64,000 bases of DNA from SAR324 cluster bacterium. Lineage in GTDB: Bacteria > SAR324 > NAC60-12. Location: assembly GCA_028281495.1 (NCBI GenBank), contig JANQJU010000064.1, positions 310,001 to 374,000 of the forward strand. Reading direction: 5' to 3'. Each line of letters begins with the position of its first letter. Position 1 is the stretch's first letter. A model generated the notes under the pieces. That model was not told the origin of the DNA. It ran no database searches and saw nothing but the letters and a program-made list of their open reading frames with translations. A program made the position numbers and the translations under genes. This document shows, in pieces, positions 17,070-25,871 of this stretch.

Positions 17070-18086
17070 TTATTGCCAACGACTCGTTTGAATTATCTCA
17101 GCTGCTTCCTGATTCAATTTCCCCAGCAAATACGACGAAATCTCGTCTTCTTTCACGTTGCCCCAGGATTGAACCAAGGGTGTCAATTTCGTCTCACCGA
17201 CAACCGGATATTCATAATTGACTTGGGCCATGAGTTCTTGTGAGGAGTCTTCCAATAAAAATTCTAAAAACTGAATGGCTTCGGCAACATTATCTGAAGA
17301 TTGGGCCACCGCCGCAGCACTTAAGTTGATATGGGTTCCTCCGTTTTGAAACGTCAAAAACTTCATTTTTAGGCGCTTCGCGGCTTCTTGTTGAGAGGGG
17401 ACTTTTTTGTTGTGGAGCATCTTGCCCATATAATAGTGGTTGGCAATCGCAATATCGCTCTGATGGTCGGCAACTGCGATGGCTTGTGCGCGATCATCTC
17501 CCTTCGGAGGATTTTGGGCTAAGTTCCTCTCGATGGCTTGGACCCACTTTTGGGTAGCACCCAAACCTTTGTGGGCAATCATCGCAGCTAGAAACGATTG
17601 GTTGTAAATGTTCGCAGACGACCGAACTCGGATCTTTCCCTCCCACTGAGGGTCGGCTAAATCCTCGTAGGTATTGATTGCATCAGGACCCGAGGTTTGG
17701 GCATTGTAATAAATTACTCGTGCCCGTTTTGCGAATCCAAACCACATATTGTCGGGATCACGATATTTCGCAGGAATCTTGGAAGTGAGCGCTTGCGACT
17801 TGACTTCCTGGAGCAACCCTTGCGTTTTGGCACTGTATAAGCGACCAACATCCGCCATGAGCAACACATCTGCTGGCGAATCACTACCTTCCTTGACTAG
17901 TCTTTTCATGATTTCCCCTGCACCCCCAAATACGGTTTTTACCTTGATGCCGGTCTTTTCTTCAAACTGCTGATACAGTTTCCCCTTCAATTTGTAATGT
18001 TTGTACGCATAAACGGTTAACTCTCCCGCAAATAAAGGAGGGGTCAAGAGTATACTCAGAATAGGCAATAGGAATTTTTTAAGCAC
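17070..18086 (-). CDS. Iron(III) ABC transporter substrate-binding protein (FutA/AfuA type)
   Basis: 338 residues beginning at a GTG at 18086, chosen because GGAGG lies five bases upstream; a longer frame to 18170 has no site. A signal peptide (LKKFLLPILSILLTPPLFAG) is followed by ELTVYAYKHYKLKGKLYQQFEEKTGIKV, the usual start of FutA-type ferric-binding proteins. The tyrosine pair near the end (NYEYPVVGETK) matches the iron-binding YEYP motif. No permease or ATPase gene is adjacent, so it must work with a transporter elsewhere. An AT-rich palindrome upstream may serve as its operator. Confidence 0.92.
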   Translation of the reverse strand: MLKKFLLPILSILLTPPLFAGELTVYAYKHYKLKGKLYQQFEEKTGIKVKTVFGGAGEIMKRLVKEGSDSPADVLLMADVGRLYSAKTQGLLQEVKSQALTSKIPAKYRDPDNMWFGFAKRARVIYYNAQTSGPDAINTYEDLADPQWEGKIRVRSSANIYNQSFLAAMIAHKGLGATQKWVQAIERNLAQNPPKGDDRAQAIAVADHQSDIAIANHYYMGKMLHNKKVPSQQEAAKRLKMKFLTFQNGGTHINLSAAAVAQSSDNVAEAIQFLEFLLEDSSQELMAQVNYEYPVVGETKLTPLVQSWGNVKEDEISSYLLGKLNQEAAEIIQTSRWQ

Positions 18087-18174
18087 GATAACCTCCAGTG
18101 AAGTGTGGGTGGGTTCATCCAATTGTAACAAAGCAAGCACCATGACTGACTTGTTATTTCGTATATGCAAATTT

Positions 18175-18200
18175 ATTTGTTTTGTCTATACAAAATAAAT
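18175..18200. promoter_or_regulatory. AT-rich inverted repeat upstream of the iron-binding protein gene
   Basis: Left arm ATTTGTTTTG at 18175-18184 and right arm CAAAATAAAT at 18191-18200 pair at nine of ten positions around a TCTATA spacer. It is 89 bases before the start of the minus-strand iron-binding protein gene, where an iron-responsive repressor site would be expected. It does not match the classical Fur consensus well, so the binding protein is unknown. Confidence 0.35.
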
Positions 18201-18272
18201 ATTAAACTTTAGATCGTCTCGGTTAGTGTTTTCCTGAGAATTGCCAGATCCTGCCTTCCTCTTTTCTTCTAA

Positions 18273-18542
18273 ACCTCCTCGTTCTTAAACAATCCTCCTC
18301 CGAATACCATTGAAAATGATCAGTTGGTTGCTCATGCTTATAAATCCTTCAGTTATCAATCGTTGTGGCAGCACTATGCGGTCAATTGGATCACCGGAGC
18401 TTATTTGGAATTGCTCAAAATTGGGGAGGGTCGAATGCGTTACCAACGTACAGGCAATAAAGCCGATTTGATGGTATTTGAACGATTTTCAATCAAACGG
18501 ATTGAATGGAATATCGCTTCATTACTGGAGGCTCTTTCTTGA
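18273..18542 (+). pseudogene. Unrecognised protein-coding remnant
   Basis: An open frame of about 90 codons with protein-like composition (HAYKSFSYQSLWQHYAVNW, VFERFSIKRIEWNIASLLEAL) but no ATG or ribosome site; the only initiator is a TTG at 18324. It looks like the C-terminal end of a larger gene whose 5' part is gone. I do not recognise the family. It lies in the 632-base stretch between the iron-binding protein gene and the zinc-ribbon gene. Confidence 0.4.
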
Positions 18543-18658
18543 TGGATCACTAAGACTTTTTCTTTCGTTGCTTCATCGTGATAGCTTGGATATCTTATGA
18601 GTTTTTAGGAAGATAGTACCGATTATAGGATCACTTAAATACAGGGCATTACTGAAAA

Positions 18659-18688
18659 CGTTTCATGAGAAAGCGTTTCATGAGAAAG
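18659..18688 (+). repeat. Two exact tandem copies of a 15-base unit
   Basis: CGTTTCATGAGAAAG occurs at 18659-18673 and again at 18674-18688, 30 bases before the zinc-ribbon gene. It may be a regulator site or a simple duplication. Confidence 0.7.
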
Positions 18689-18718
18689 CGCCAGTGAATC
18701 GATGAAAGGAGGTGTATT

Positions 18719-18934
18719 ATGGACCCATCACAGAATCGATATTGTTCGAATTGTGGCAGAAACTTAAGGGACGAAGATCAATGCCCCAAGTGCCCACATG
18801 CCGCCAAGAGCACAGGTGGATTGACAGATCAAACGGAATGGCTGGCACTGAATACAGCCGTCCGAATAACCGGATTGACCATAGGGATGTTGGGGATTTT
18901 AGCAATCGCAATCCTACTGATTTTCTGGAACTAA
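18719..18934 (+). CDS. Small zinc-ribbon membrane protein
   Basis: 71 residues. The N-terminal half has two CxxC pairs (RYCSNCGRNL and DQCPKCPH), forming a rubredoxin-like zinc ribbon, and the C-terminus is a single membrane helix (ITGLTIGMLGILAIAILLIFW). This zinc-ribbon plus tail-anchor plan is widespread among small bacterial proteins of unknown function. An AAAGGAGG site fixes the start. No informative neighbours. Confidence 0.85.
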   Translation: MDPSQNRYCSNCGRNLRDEDQCPKCPHAAKSTGGLTDQTEWLALNTAVRITGLTIGMLGILAIAILLIFWN

Positions 18935-19030
18935 AAATTACTTTTTTTGAGTCTCAATAATCACAACTTCGCTATCTTTGGGGGATGCAGAATTTCCAAA
19001 GTCCCCTTTCATCTTCCTACACAGGATTCT

Positions 19031-20607
19031 ATGTCCCGGCATTTCAACACCGCTGGTTTGTGTTTGCCCGAAGATCATTACATGATCGATCCACTCGGTC
19101 GCCTGGAAGATATCAGATCGCTGGTTGATGGAAAAAATATTTTGGAATCCACGCCCCCCGGCAAACCGGAAAGACTACGGCCATGCGTAGCTTGATGGAA
19201 CAGTTGAACGGGGAAGGACAGTACATCACGCTACATATCACATGCGAAGCGGCTAGTGTCACTGGCCCCCATTATGTGGAGGGGAACCAAGTGATCTATG
19301 ATGAGATATTCGCCGCGTCCCGCGCTTTTCTTCCCAAGGAGGAAGGGCCGCCTAAAGTTCGTGGCACCTCAGATGCCAATCTTCTTCAAATTCTTTTGGA
19401 AGCCTGGGCTACCGAGCAAACCAAACCCATTGTGCTGTTGATTGATGAAATCGACTCGCTCAGCGATCTCACTTTGATTTCGGTTTTGCGACAACTTCGG
19501 GGTGGTTATCAACGCCGCCCCACCAAATTTCCTCAATCGGTTGCCTTAATCGGGTTGAAAGATGTTCGGGATTATAAAGTGATGATCCGAAATGAATTGC
19601 AATCGATGGGAACTGCTTCTCCTTTCAACATCAAAGACGAGTCGCTAACTTTACGAAACTTCACTAGAACTGAAGTTCAGGATCTCTATCGGCAGCATAC
19701 TCAAGAAACAGGTCAAGCTTTCACTCAGGACGTTTTGGAGCAAGCCTTCCATTTGACCCAGGGACAACCCTGGTTGGTGAATGCTTTAGCGAAACAATGT
19801 GTGCATCGTGGACAAAAAGCTGGAACTGCAAAAACTATCGATATCGAGGATCTTTACAAAGCGAAAGAAACCATAATCCAAAAACGTGAAACTCACCTGG
19901 ATTCCTTAATATCGAAGTTAAAAGAAACCCGAGTCCGGAGGGTCGTGACTCCAATTCTGGAAGGGGACTTGGTGGTTTTCGACGATTTGGATGATGACCT
20001 ACTTTACCTTGCGGATTTGGGCTTGATTCAAACCAAACCAGCAATTCGTATCGCCAACCCGATCTACCAAGAGGTGATCCCCCGAGCTTTGAACCACTCG
20101 CTCCAAGCCACTATTCCTGAATGGTATAAAGTTTGGCTGGATGAAGAAGACAAGTTGGATTGGCCTCAGATATGGGATCAGTTTTTAGAGTTTTGGAGAG
20201 AAGTCGGAGCACCGTTGATGGGAGGGAGTCCCTATCATGAGATCGCCCCTCATCTGGTTTTGATGGCTTACTTACAGAGGATCGCCAACGCAAAAGGACA
20301 GATTATTCGAGAGTATGCTGTCGGCTACAAACGTATGGATTTGTTAGTACGGTGGCCTTACCAAGTCGCTGGAAAACGTCAATGGCAGGAGGAAGCTATT
20401 GAACTCAAAGTGTGGAAACCCACAGATCGGAAAGATCCAATAGACCAAGGATTGCAGCAACTGAGTCAGTACTTGAATGGACTCTCATTGGAGGCTGGAA
20501 CTTTGATCATCTTCGACAGGCGTGACGGCCTACCCGATTTAGAAGATCGTGTGAAACGAGAATTCGTAGACTTTGAAGAGAAGCGGATTCAGGTGATTCG
20601 TGGGTAA
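19031..20607 (+). CDS. AAA-like ATPase / PD-(D/E)XK protein interrupted by a -1 frameshift
   Basis: The first 34 residues from the ATG at 19031 (FNTAGLCLPEDHYMIDPLG) and the long frame to 20607 belong to one protein of about 525 residues. They are out of register by one base at the A6 run 19132-19137. Joining the frames gives HAPRQTGKTT (43-50), a proper Walker A, at exactly the residue number seen in the paralogue starting at 23783. Walker B is in IVLLIDEIDSLS. The C-terminus has the nuclease-like RMDLLVRW...EAIELKVW followed by QQLSQYL. The junction reads A_AAA_AAT, a classic slippery heptamer, so this may be a real programmed shift, a loss-of-function mutation or a homopolymer sequencing error. 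Confidence 0.8.
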
Positions 20608-20626
20608 AATCCCTCAAGTTTGAGTC

Positions 20627-22207
20627 TCAGAAGGTAGGTGTTTCAGTTCTCCACTCCTCCACATTCCGTGCAACACTGCTAAAATTAATCCCCATCAAGA
20701 TCACCTTCTTACCACTCCCTTGGTACTTCTCCGCATATCCCTTTTCTCTGATCTGACTTAAAGCGGCTTCCGCAGTTTGATCGCATTTGAATTCCATCAC
20801 ATAAACCAAGGACTGGAACAGGACGACTAAGTCAGAACGCCCTCGATTTGTAAGCACTTCGCATCGAACATCGATACCTGAAGTGATTAACATCAAGTAG
20901 GTCAAAGCATGAAAGTAGGCTTCATCTTTTTTGTCACTCAAGTTGTAGGGGATATCTGCAAAAATGGCGTGTAAATTTTGAAAGAATTCTTCGGTATTTT
21001 CTTCTAACAATTGTCGAGAAAGTTTTGAAATCTGGATAGCAGTTGGTTGCTTAGATTCAAAGAATGAATTGATTACAAAATTAGCAAACGAATCTTTGAC
21101 TTCTTTATTGGGAAAACCCAATTCGTAAAAAGTATTGTCAAAATTTTTGATCGTTAAATAACCCGTTTGTAGTAACAAAGGATTAATTTCAAGACTATCG
21201 ATATCGTAAGAACTTAGTTGATCTTTTTTTAACTCAGTGCCTTCTAAATCCGTAAATAAATAGTCTCTCTCTTTCAGAAGTTTGGTCAATAAAGTCGGCG
21301 TTCCGGTTTCAAACCAGAAGTTTAAAAACTTTTGACGATGTAAACAATGGGTCACGGAATAAGGGTTATACACGGTTTCTGGATCTTCAGTAAACCGGTA
21401 CCCATTGTAATAATGAGTGATTTCTTGGACGAGTTGCTGATTCGATATCTGCTTGGCTTTTGCGAACCTTTGAAGGGGGCTGCTAAAATTTTCGATCAAT
21501 TCCGTTTGGGTGTAACCCAAGAAAGTGGAGTACCTTTCATCAAGTGTTAAATCCGAAAGATTATTCAATTCTGAAAAAATTGAAGTGCGTGCGAACTTGG
21601 TGACACCCGTTAAAAATAAAAATTGTAGTGCTTTGGTAACCTGACTTTCTTTTAGTACTCCAAACAATCTTTTTAAAATGTTGCGATTTCTTTTCGCGAT
21701 GTCTTGACCCGCTATTCCTTCGCCTAAATGACTGATGATGGCTTTGTCGTATTCGTCGATAAGAACAACGACTCTTTTAGAAAATCTCTTCTGAAGCTCA
21801 ACAATCAGCTCTTGGAATATATTCACAAAACCAAAGTCATCTAATTTGATATTGTAGTGTTTTCCCCAACTGATCAAATTCCTCGTCAGACTTCTTTCTA
21901 AATAATCGGGAGTCTCATAATCAATGCCATTGAAGTCTAAAATAACGACAGGATGTTCTTCCCACTCCCAATCGAAGTTCTGTTCAATCCAGGTCCCTTC
22001 AAACAGGTCACGTTTACCTTGGAAGAAGCATTCTAAAGTAGAAACTAATAACGATTTCCCCATTCTCCGAGGTCGCGATAAAAAATACCGACTACCCTCT
22101 TCAATCATTCGGGCAATGTATTGGGTTTTATCGACATAGATGAGCCCATTGTCATAAAACTTTTCAAAGGATGATTCATCGATGGGGAGTTTTTTAGTTT
22201 TGTTCAT
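20627..22207 (-). CDS. AAA-ATPase-like / PD-(D/E)XK (DUF1703) protein
   Basis: 526 residues, full length for the family. Order: the YVDKTQYIARMI start, Walker A RPRRMGKS (45-52), Walker B VVVLIDEYDKA (DEYD 151-154), the sensor stretch FLFLTGVTKFARTSIFSELNNLSD, and a C-terminal nuclease fold with Asp459 in GRSDLVV and the EFK motif (Glu472, Lys474). Proteins of this type are found in many copies in some bacteria and bacteroides-like genomes. The biochemical role is not established; nuclease and defence-like functions are inferred from the fold. It is convergent with the frameshifted gene and 28 bases downstream of another ATPase gene. Confidence 0.92.
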   Translation of the reverse strand: MNKTKKLPIDESSFEKFYDNGLIYVDKTQYIARMIEEGSRYFLSRPRRMGKSLLVSTLECFFQGKRDLFEGTWIEQNFDWEWEEHPVVILDFNGIDYETPDYLERSLTRNLISWGKHYNIKLDDFGFVNIFQELIVELQKRFSKRVVVLIDEYDKAIISHLGEGIAGQDIAKRNRNILKRLFGVLKESQVTKALQFLFLTGVTKFARTSIFSELNNLSDLTLDERYSTFLGYTQTELIENFSSPLQRFAKAKQISNQQLVQEITHYYNGYRFTEDPETVYNPYSVTHCLHRQKFLNFWFETGTPTLLTKLLKERDYLFTDLEGTELKKDQLSSYDIDSLEINPLLLQTGYLTIKNFDNTFYELGFPNKEVKDSFANFVINSFFESKQPTAIQISKLSRQLLEENTEEFFQNLHAIFADIPYNLSDKKDEAYFHALTYLMLITSGIDVRCEVLTNRGRSDLVVLFQSLVYVMEFKCDQTAEAALSQIREKGYAEKYQGSGKKVILMGINFSSVARNVEEWRTETPTF

Positions 22208-22235
22208 TTCCTTCCTCCATTGAATTGCCTCCTAT

Positions 22236-23783
22236 TCACACCCATACAATGAACAAAGTCTGTCCGTCGATTTGAAGGTGATTGCTTTGGTAGTTCATCT
22301 TTTGACGTTTGGTGATGTCAAAAATCACCAAATAGCCTTCCTTCTGATTCTGACGTTGGAGGTAATCGGTGAGTTGCCGTAGGCTTTGTTGGTGGGCTTT
22401 TTCTCCCCGCCACAGCTTGAGTTCTACGATCACGATTTGTTTTTGGAAGGTAATTACGAGATCCAATCGTTTTTCTTCGGATATTTGGACTTCCTTAAAG
22501 CTGAATCCCCTGCCATTTAAGATCGGTCTCAAAAAGGCCAAGAAGATCAATTGCCCGTTTCTTTCTAAAAAGTCTTCGTCTTTTCGGCTGTATTCTTCTT
22601 TCATGAACGTTTGGAACTTCACGAGGACTTGTTCCATATCGAGGGAACCATCGGAAAGCACAAATCGTCCTTGCTCGCCACGATATTTCGGATTAATTTT
22701 TCGTTCCATCTTCAGACTGAAGTAGTCGTAAAGCAGTTCCTCATATAGCTTATTGTGGCATTTCAAGATGCCGCCCACATTCTTAAAAATCCCATAAACC
22801 ACTCCCAAATTGATCAACGGTTCGTTGATGGTGAATGAGGGTTTGGTATTTAAGAAAAGCACCTCAAACACGAGATCGGACAATTGGGGATCGTTCTCTA
22901 ACGTTTTGATCACATTTTCGAAGTTGGTATTACTTTCCTTAGCAAGCTGAGAAATTGCGTGAGACACCGATTGAAGCGACCAGTCCTGGAGCGTTTCGTC
23001 CAGGAATTTGCACACCCGACTGACTAAAAACGGATAGCCCGACGTGTACCAGTAAATTTCCAACGCCAATCTCGGAACATCTAAATTGATCTCTCGATCC
23101 CGGCCATAGTCTCGAAGCATCGATTCAATTTCGTGAGAAGAAAAATCCATACTTACGTTAAAATCAGCCGCAATGTTCCAGGGGCTGTTGTATTGGACAG
23201 CCTCACCGTGACGCACTTTCAGCTTCAAACTTTTCACATCTCGCACCCCCGCAAGAATCACGCTGTGGAAGGACTCTTCTTTTTTGCGTTCCCGTCTGAG
23301 GTATTTATCCCGCAACATCCCAAGGAATTGCAGAAATAGGTCGTGTCCGGAGCTTTGATCCACTTCGTCCAACATCAGCACGATGTTTCGGGTACTGCTT
23401 TGATTCAATTCTGTGAACCACCCGGCGAGGTCAAAAAAATCTTTTGGTAGTTGGGGAGAAACGGAAATCCCTGAGTCCGGAAGCGATTTCAATTCTCGTT
23501 GGATGAGTTTCGCGAGCCTTGCGCAAAACTGTTCAGTGCTTTCGTATACTTCTGCTTCGAGTCCTTCCAAACTCAGGGAGAGGGCAAGGTAGGTATCGCC
23601 TTGATTGAGCTGTTCGGCGAGGCGATCCAACGTCGTGGTTTTTCCGTATTGGCGGGGAAGATGGAGGGTGAAGTAAGCCGCATCGTCAATCAGTTTCATG
23701 ATCTCCGAAAGCTTGCCGGAAATATCCACCATGTAATGCTTTTCCGGGATACAAACCCCCGTGGTATTGAATTTTTTGGGCAT
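22236..23783 (-). CDS. AAA-like ATPase with C-terminal PD-(D/E)XK-type domain
   Basis: 515 residues, paralogous to the gene at 19031. It has the same FNTTGVCIPEKHYMVD start, Walker A PRQYGKTT (43-50) and Walker B IVLMLDEVDQ. The helical part is followed by the nuclease-like core Asp441...Glu454-Leu-Lys456 (RLDLVITF...VELKLW) and QLTDYLQ. Compared with the 19031 gene, this copy is intact. It probably shares a transcript with the 20627-22207 gene, which starts 28 bases after its stop. Molecular role unknown; nucleic-acid cleavage is inferred from the fold. Confidence 0.9.
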   Translation of the reverse strand: MPKKFNTTGVCIPEKHYMVDISGKLSEIMKLIDDAAYFTLHLPRQYGKTTTLDRLAEQLNQGDTYLALSLSLEGLEAEVYESTEQFCARLAKLIQRELKSLPDSGISVSPQLPKDFFDLAGWFTELNQSSTRNIVLMLDEVDQSSGHDLFLQFLGMLRDKYLRRERKKEESFHSVILAGVRDVKSLKLKVRHGEAVQYNSPWNIAADFNVSMDFSSHEIESMLRDYGRDREINLDVPRLALEIYWYTSGYPFLVSRVCKFLDETLQDWSLQSVSHAISQLAKESNTNFENVIKTLENDPQLSDLVFEVLFLNTKPSFTINEPLINLGVVYGIFKNVGGILKCHNKLYEELLYDYFSLKMERKINPKYRGEQGRFVLSDGSLDMEQVLVKFQTFMKEEYSRKDEDFLERNGQLIFLAFLRPILNGRGFSFKEVQISEEKRLDLVITFQKQIVIVELKLWRGEKAHQQSLRQLTDYLQRQNQKEGYLVIFDITKRQKMNYQSNHLQIDGQTLFIVWV

Positions 23784-23800
23784 GCGCTTCCGCTAAATCG

Positions 23801-24172
23801 ATGCAAGAATCTATGTCCCGATGGGCTATCAACGAACTCATGGGACATTATACTATGGTAGAATATGGCGTAAAGAACTACCAGAACGAGGGCGAACCTC
23901 TCCCCCAAATCTTTGACGAATTGTTATCTCAATATCATTTAGAAGGAGTGAAAATGCCTTACACAACCGAAGAATTTATCCGAGATGTCAATCGACGAGT
24001 GATTTCTGAGGCAACTTTGCAGGAAAGATTGGAAGGTTTGCCAAAAGAAGAAGTACTGAAAAATTACTCATTGGAAGATCGCCTGGAAGGTGTATCACTT
24101 GAAGATCGATTGCAGGGGCTATCCTTGGAAGAAATCGAAACTTACATGCAAAAATTAAAGTCCCAAAATTAG
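23801..24172 (+). CDS. C-terminal fragment with repeated LEDRLEGL-type tail
   Basis: Up to 123 residues. The end consists of near-repeats (ERLEGLPKEEVLKNYS, LEDRLEGVSLEDRLQGLS, LEEIETYMQKL). This tail is typical of a large family of bacterial proteins related to Rpn/PD-(D/E)XK nucleases and their truncated relatives. An AAGGAG site stands before an internal ATG at 23954, which would give a 72-residue protein; the frame upstream of that also looks coding. I think this is the 3' part of a longer gene cut at its 5' end beside the ATPase gene. Confidence 0.5.
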   Translation: MQESMSRWAINELMGHYTMVEYGVKNYQNEGEPLPQIFDELLSQYHLEGVKMPYTTEEFIRDVNRRVISEATLQERLEGLPKEEVLKNYSLEDRLEGVSLEDRLQGLSLEEIETYMQKLKSQN

Positions 24173-24777
24173 GTTGGCCGTTGAATTTCATCAATCTACT
24201 CCCTCAAATTAGATTCTTGCCTCAATAGCTCCACTCTGCATCCGATTCTCCTTTTCCAAAATTCAGTAGTGTTCAAAGGAAGGGGAGATCCTCTTTTTCC
24301 TATCGAAAAATTAGATCCTTGCTCTCCCTGAATTTCCTACCCAAATTCCCACACTTTCCCCCTTCCTCAATATTTGACGATCCCAGTTGGACAGTAAGAT
24401 GGACAGTATGTGGGTATTTGAAGATTGATCAGTCCCCGTCTGTCCTGAAAGGGTATGGTACTCCCGCCGAGGCTCGAACTCAGAACTGCGGTTTAGGAAA
24501 CCACCGTTTTATCCGGTTAAACTACAGGAGCGTGAAAAGGAAAGTTTGAGGGGGGAAGGGTAGGCCAGCGACGACATTTTATACGTGCAGTGAGACGACG
24601 GTTCAAGCCAAATTGCCGCAACAAACGGGGGAGATCGTTCAGGAAAAACCTTGATTTTTAAGGTTAGTGACGGGACGGCTTTACTCTTGCACATACGAGG
24701 GGGCGCGTTGTATCTATATCAAAAAACCAACAAAATTCACCGACCTTCACGTGATAATTTGACAGGAAACCCGACCT
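24173..24777. other. Intergenic region around the tRNA gene
   Basis: Apart from the minus-strand tRNA at 24456-24531 I see no gene. The right half leads into the chemotaxis operon, whose first start has an AGGAAA site; a promoter must lie between about 24540 and 24760, but no clear box was recognised. The left half is AT-rich. Confidence 0.5.
24456..24531 (-). tRNA. tRNA-Arg (anticodon CCT)
   Basis: A full cloverleaf can be drawn: acceptor GCTCCTG with CGGGAGT, D stem GTTT/AAAC, anticodon stem GTGGT/ACCGC around the loop TTCCTAA (anticodon CCT), T stem CTGAG/CTCGG with loop TTCGAGC, discriminator A and an encoded CCA. Total 76 bases. The 3' end faces the nuclease-rich stretch at lower coordinates, the side on which integrative elements usually insert in tRNA genes; no integrase or duplicated 3' end was found. 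Confidence 0.95.
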
Positions 24778-25275
24778 ATGACTGAGGAACTCACACCTGA
24801 ATCCGATTCATCGGAAGTCCCCCCTCCGGTGGCTCCGGTGCAGTTGGTCACTTTTGAAGTGAATCAACAGCTGTTTGGCATCGAAGTGACGACCGTTCAA
24901 GAAGTGATCAAATTCAATTCCATCACCCCCACCCCTGGTGCGTCGGAGATCATCGAAGGCGTCATTGATTTGCGGGGGAACATTGTTCCTGTGATCGACC
25001 TACGCAAACGGTTCCGATTGGCATCTGCGGAAAATCAAACGGGTTCAAAGATCATTATCGCCGAAGTCAAGGAATACATTTTTGGCTTCATCGTGGATAA
25101 AGTGAATGAAGTGCATACCTTTCCTATCTCCGAATTTGCCCCGCCACCCCCTGGCGTGAGTGCGCCGGGCAGTGAGTACACGGTCGGGATGGCCCATCTG
25201 GGCGAGCGATTGCTCCTCTTTTTGGACATCGAACAGGTGCTCGATGTCGAACGTTTACTTGGGGAAGCCCTATGA
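24778..25275 (+). CDS. cheW: Chemotaxis coupling protein CheW (first copy)
   Basis: 165 residues, a CheW fold linking a chemoreceptor to the CheA kinase. Seen: QLVTFEVNQQLFGIEVTTVQEV, the GVIDLRGNIVPVIDLRKRF core, and IIIAEVKEYIFGFIVDKVNEV. An acidic, proline-rich leader of about 20 residues precedes the fold. It opens a six-gene chemotaxis operon; its stop overlaps the next start in an ATGA. Confidence 0.95.
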   Translation: MTEELTPESDSSEVPPPVAPVQLVTFEVNQQLFGIEVTTVQEVIKFNSITPTPGASEIIEGVIDLRGNIVPVIDLRKRFRLASAENQTGSKIIIAEVKEYIFGFIVDKVNEVHTFPISEFAPPPPGVSAPGSEYTVGMAHLGERLLLFLDIEQVLDVERLLGEAL

Positions 25276-25802
25276 CGGAAAATACGGACTACGTGTCGCG
25301 AATCCGGGACTACAAGTCCATGTTTATTAAAAAAAGTCAGTTCCGCCAAAAGCATGAGTCGGATGAAGATGCCGAAGGCTATATCGACCTCATCAGCTTC
25401 TCGTTGCTGGAAGAAATCTATGGCATCGAATTGATGAAACTTCGGGAAATCTTGAAAGCCACCAACATCGCGCGGGTTCCCAAAAGTCCAGAGTATCTGA
25501 TGGGCATTCTCAATTTGCGTGGCAGTTTGATCACAGTGGTGGATCTCAAGAAGCGTTTGGGGTTTGCCAACAGTGAAGTCACTAAGGATTCACGAGTTGT
25601 GATTGTGCATCATGAAGAGCGTTCGATTGGGTTTTTGGTCGATAAAGTGAAAGAAATCATGAAACTGGACAAGCGTTCTATCATCCCACCTCCCACCGGA
25701 ATCAATGCCACCAAACGCGAATTCATCAAAGGGGTGGGAAAAACTGAAGAACGAGAAATCATCCTTCCCGATCTGGATAAAATCTTGGCGTTTGCTCGTT
25801 GA
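25272..25802 (+). CDS. cheW: Chemotaxis coupling protein CheW (second copy)
   Basis: 176 residues; the start overlaps the first cheW stop by four bases. It has the same core (GILNLRGSLITVVDLKKRLGF, RVVIVHHEERSIGFLVDKVKEI) after a basic N-terminal extension of about 30 residues. Two differing CheW proteins in one operon suggest that one couples to the receptor and the other may occupy CheW-only rings, as known for other chemosensory arrays; which does what cannot be seen. Confidence 0.95.
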   Translation: MTENTDYVSRIRDYKSMFIKKSQFRQKHESDEDAEGYIDLISFSLLEEIYGIELMKLREILKATNIARVPKSPEYLMGILNLRGSLITVVDLKKRLGFANSEVTKDSRVVIVHHEERSIGFLVDKVKEIMKLDKRSIIPPPTGINATKREFIKGVGKTEEREIILPDLDKILAFAR

Positions 25803-25871
25803 GGCAAGACGTGCCTTGGGAACACCCACGTTAACTGAACACCCGACTCGGTAATTTGATAAAGGACTATT

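Noticed and set aside
24456..24531. tRNA as an active integration site
   Set aside because: No integrase, excisionase or duplicated tRNA 3' end is visible, so only the possibility is mentioned.
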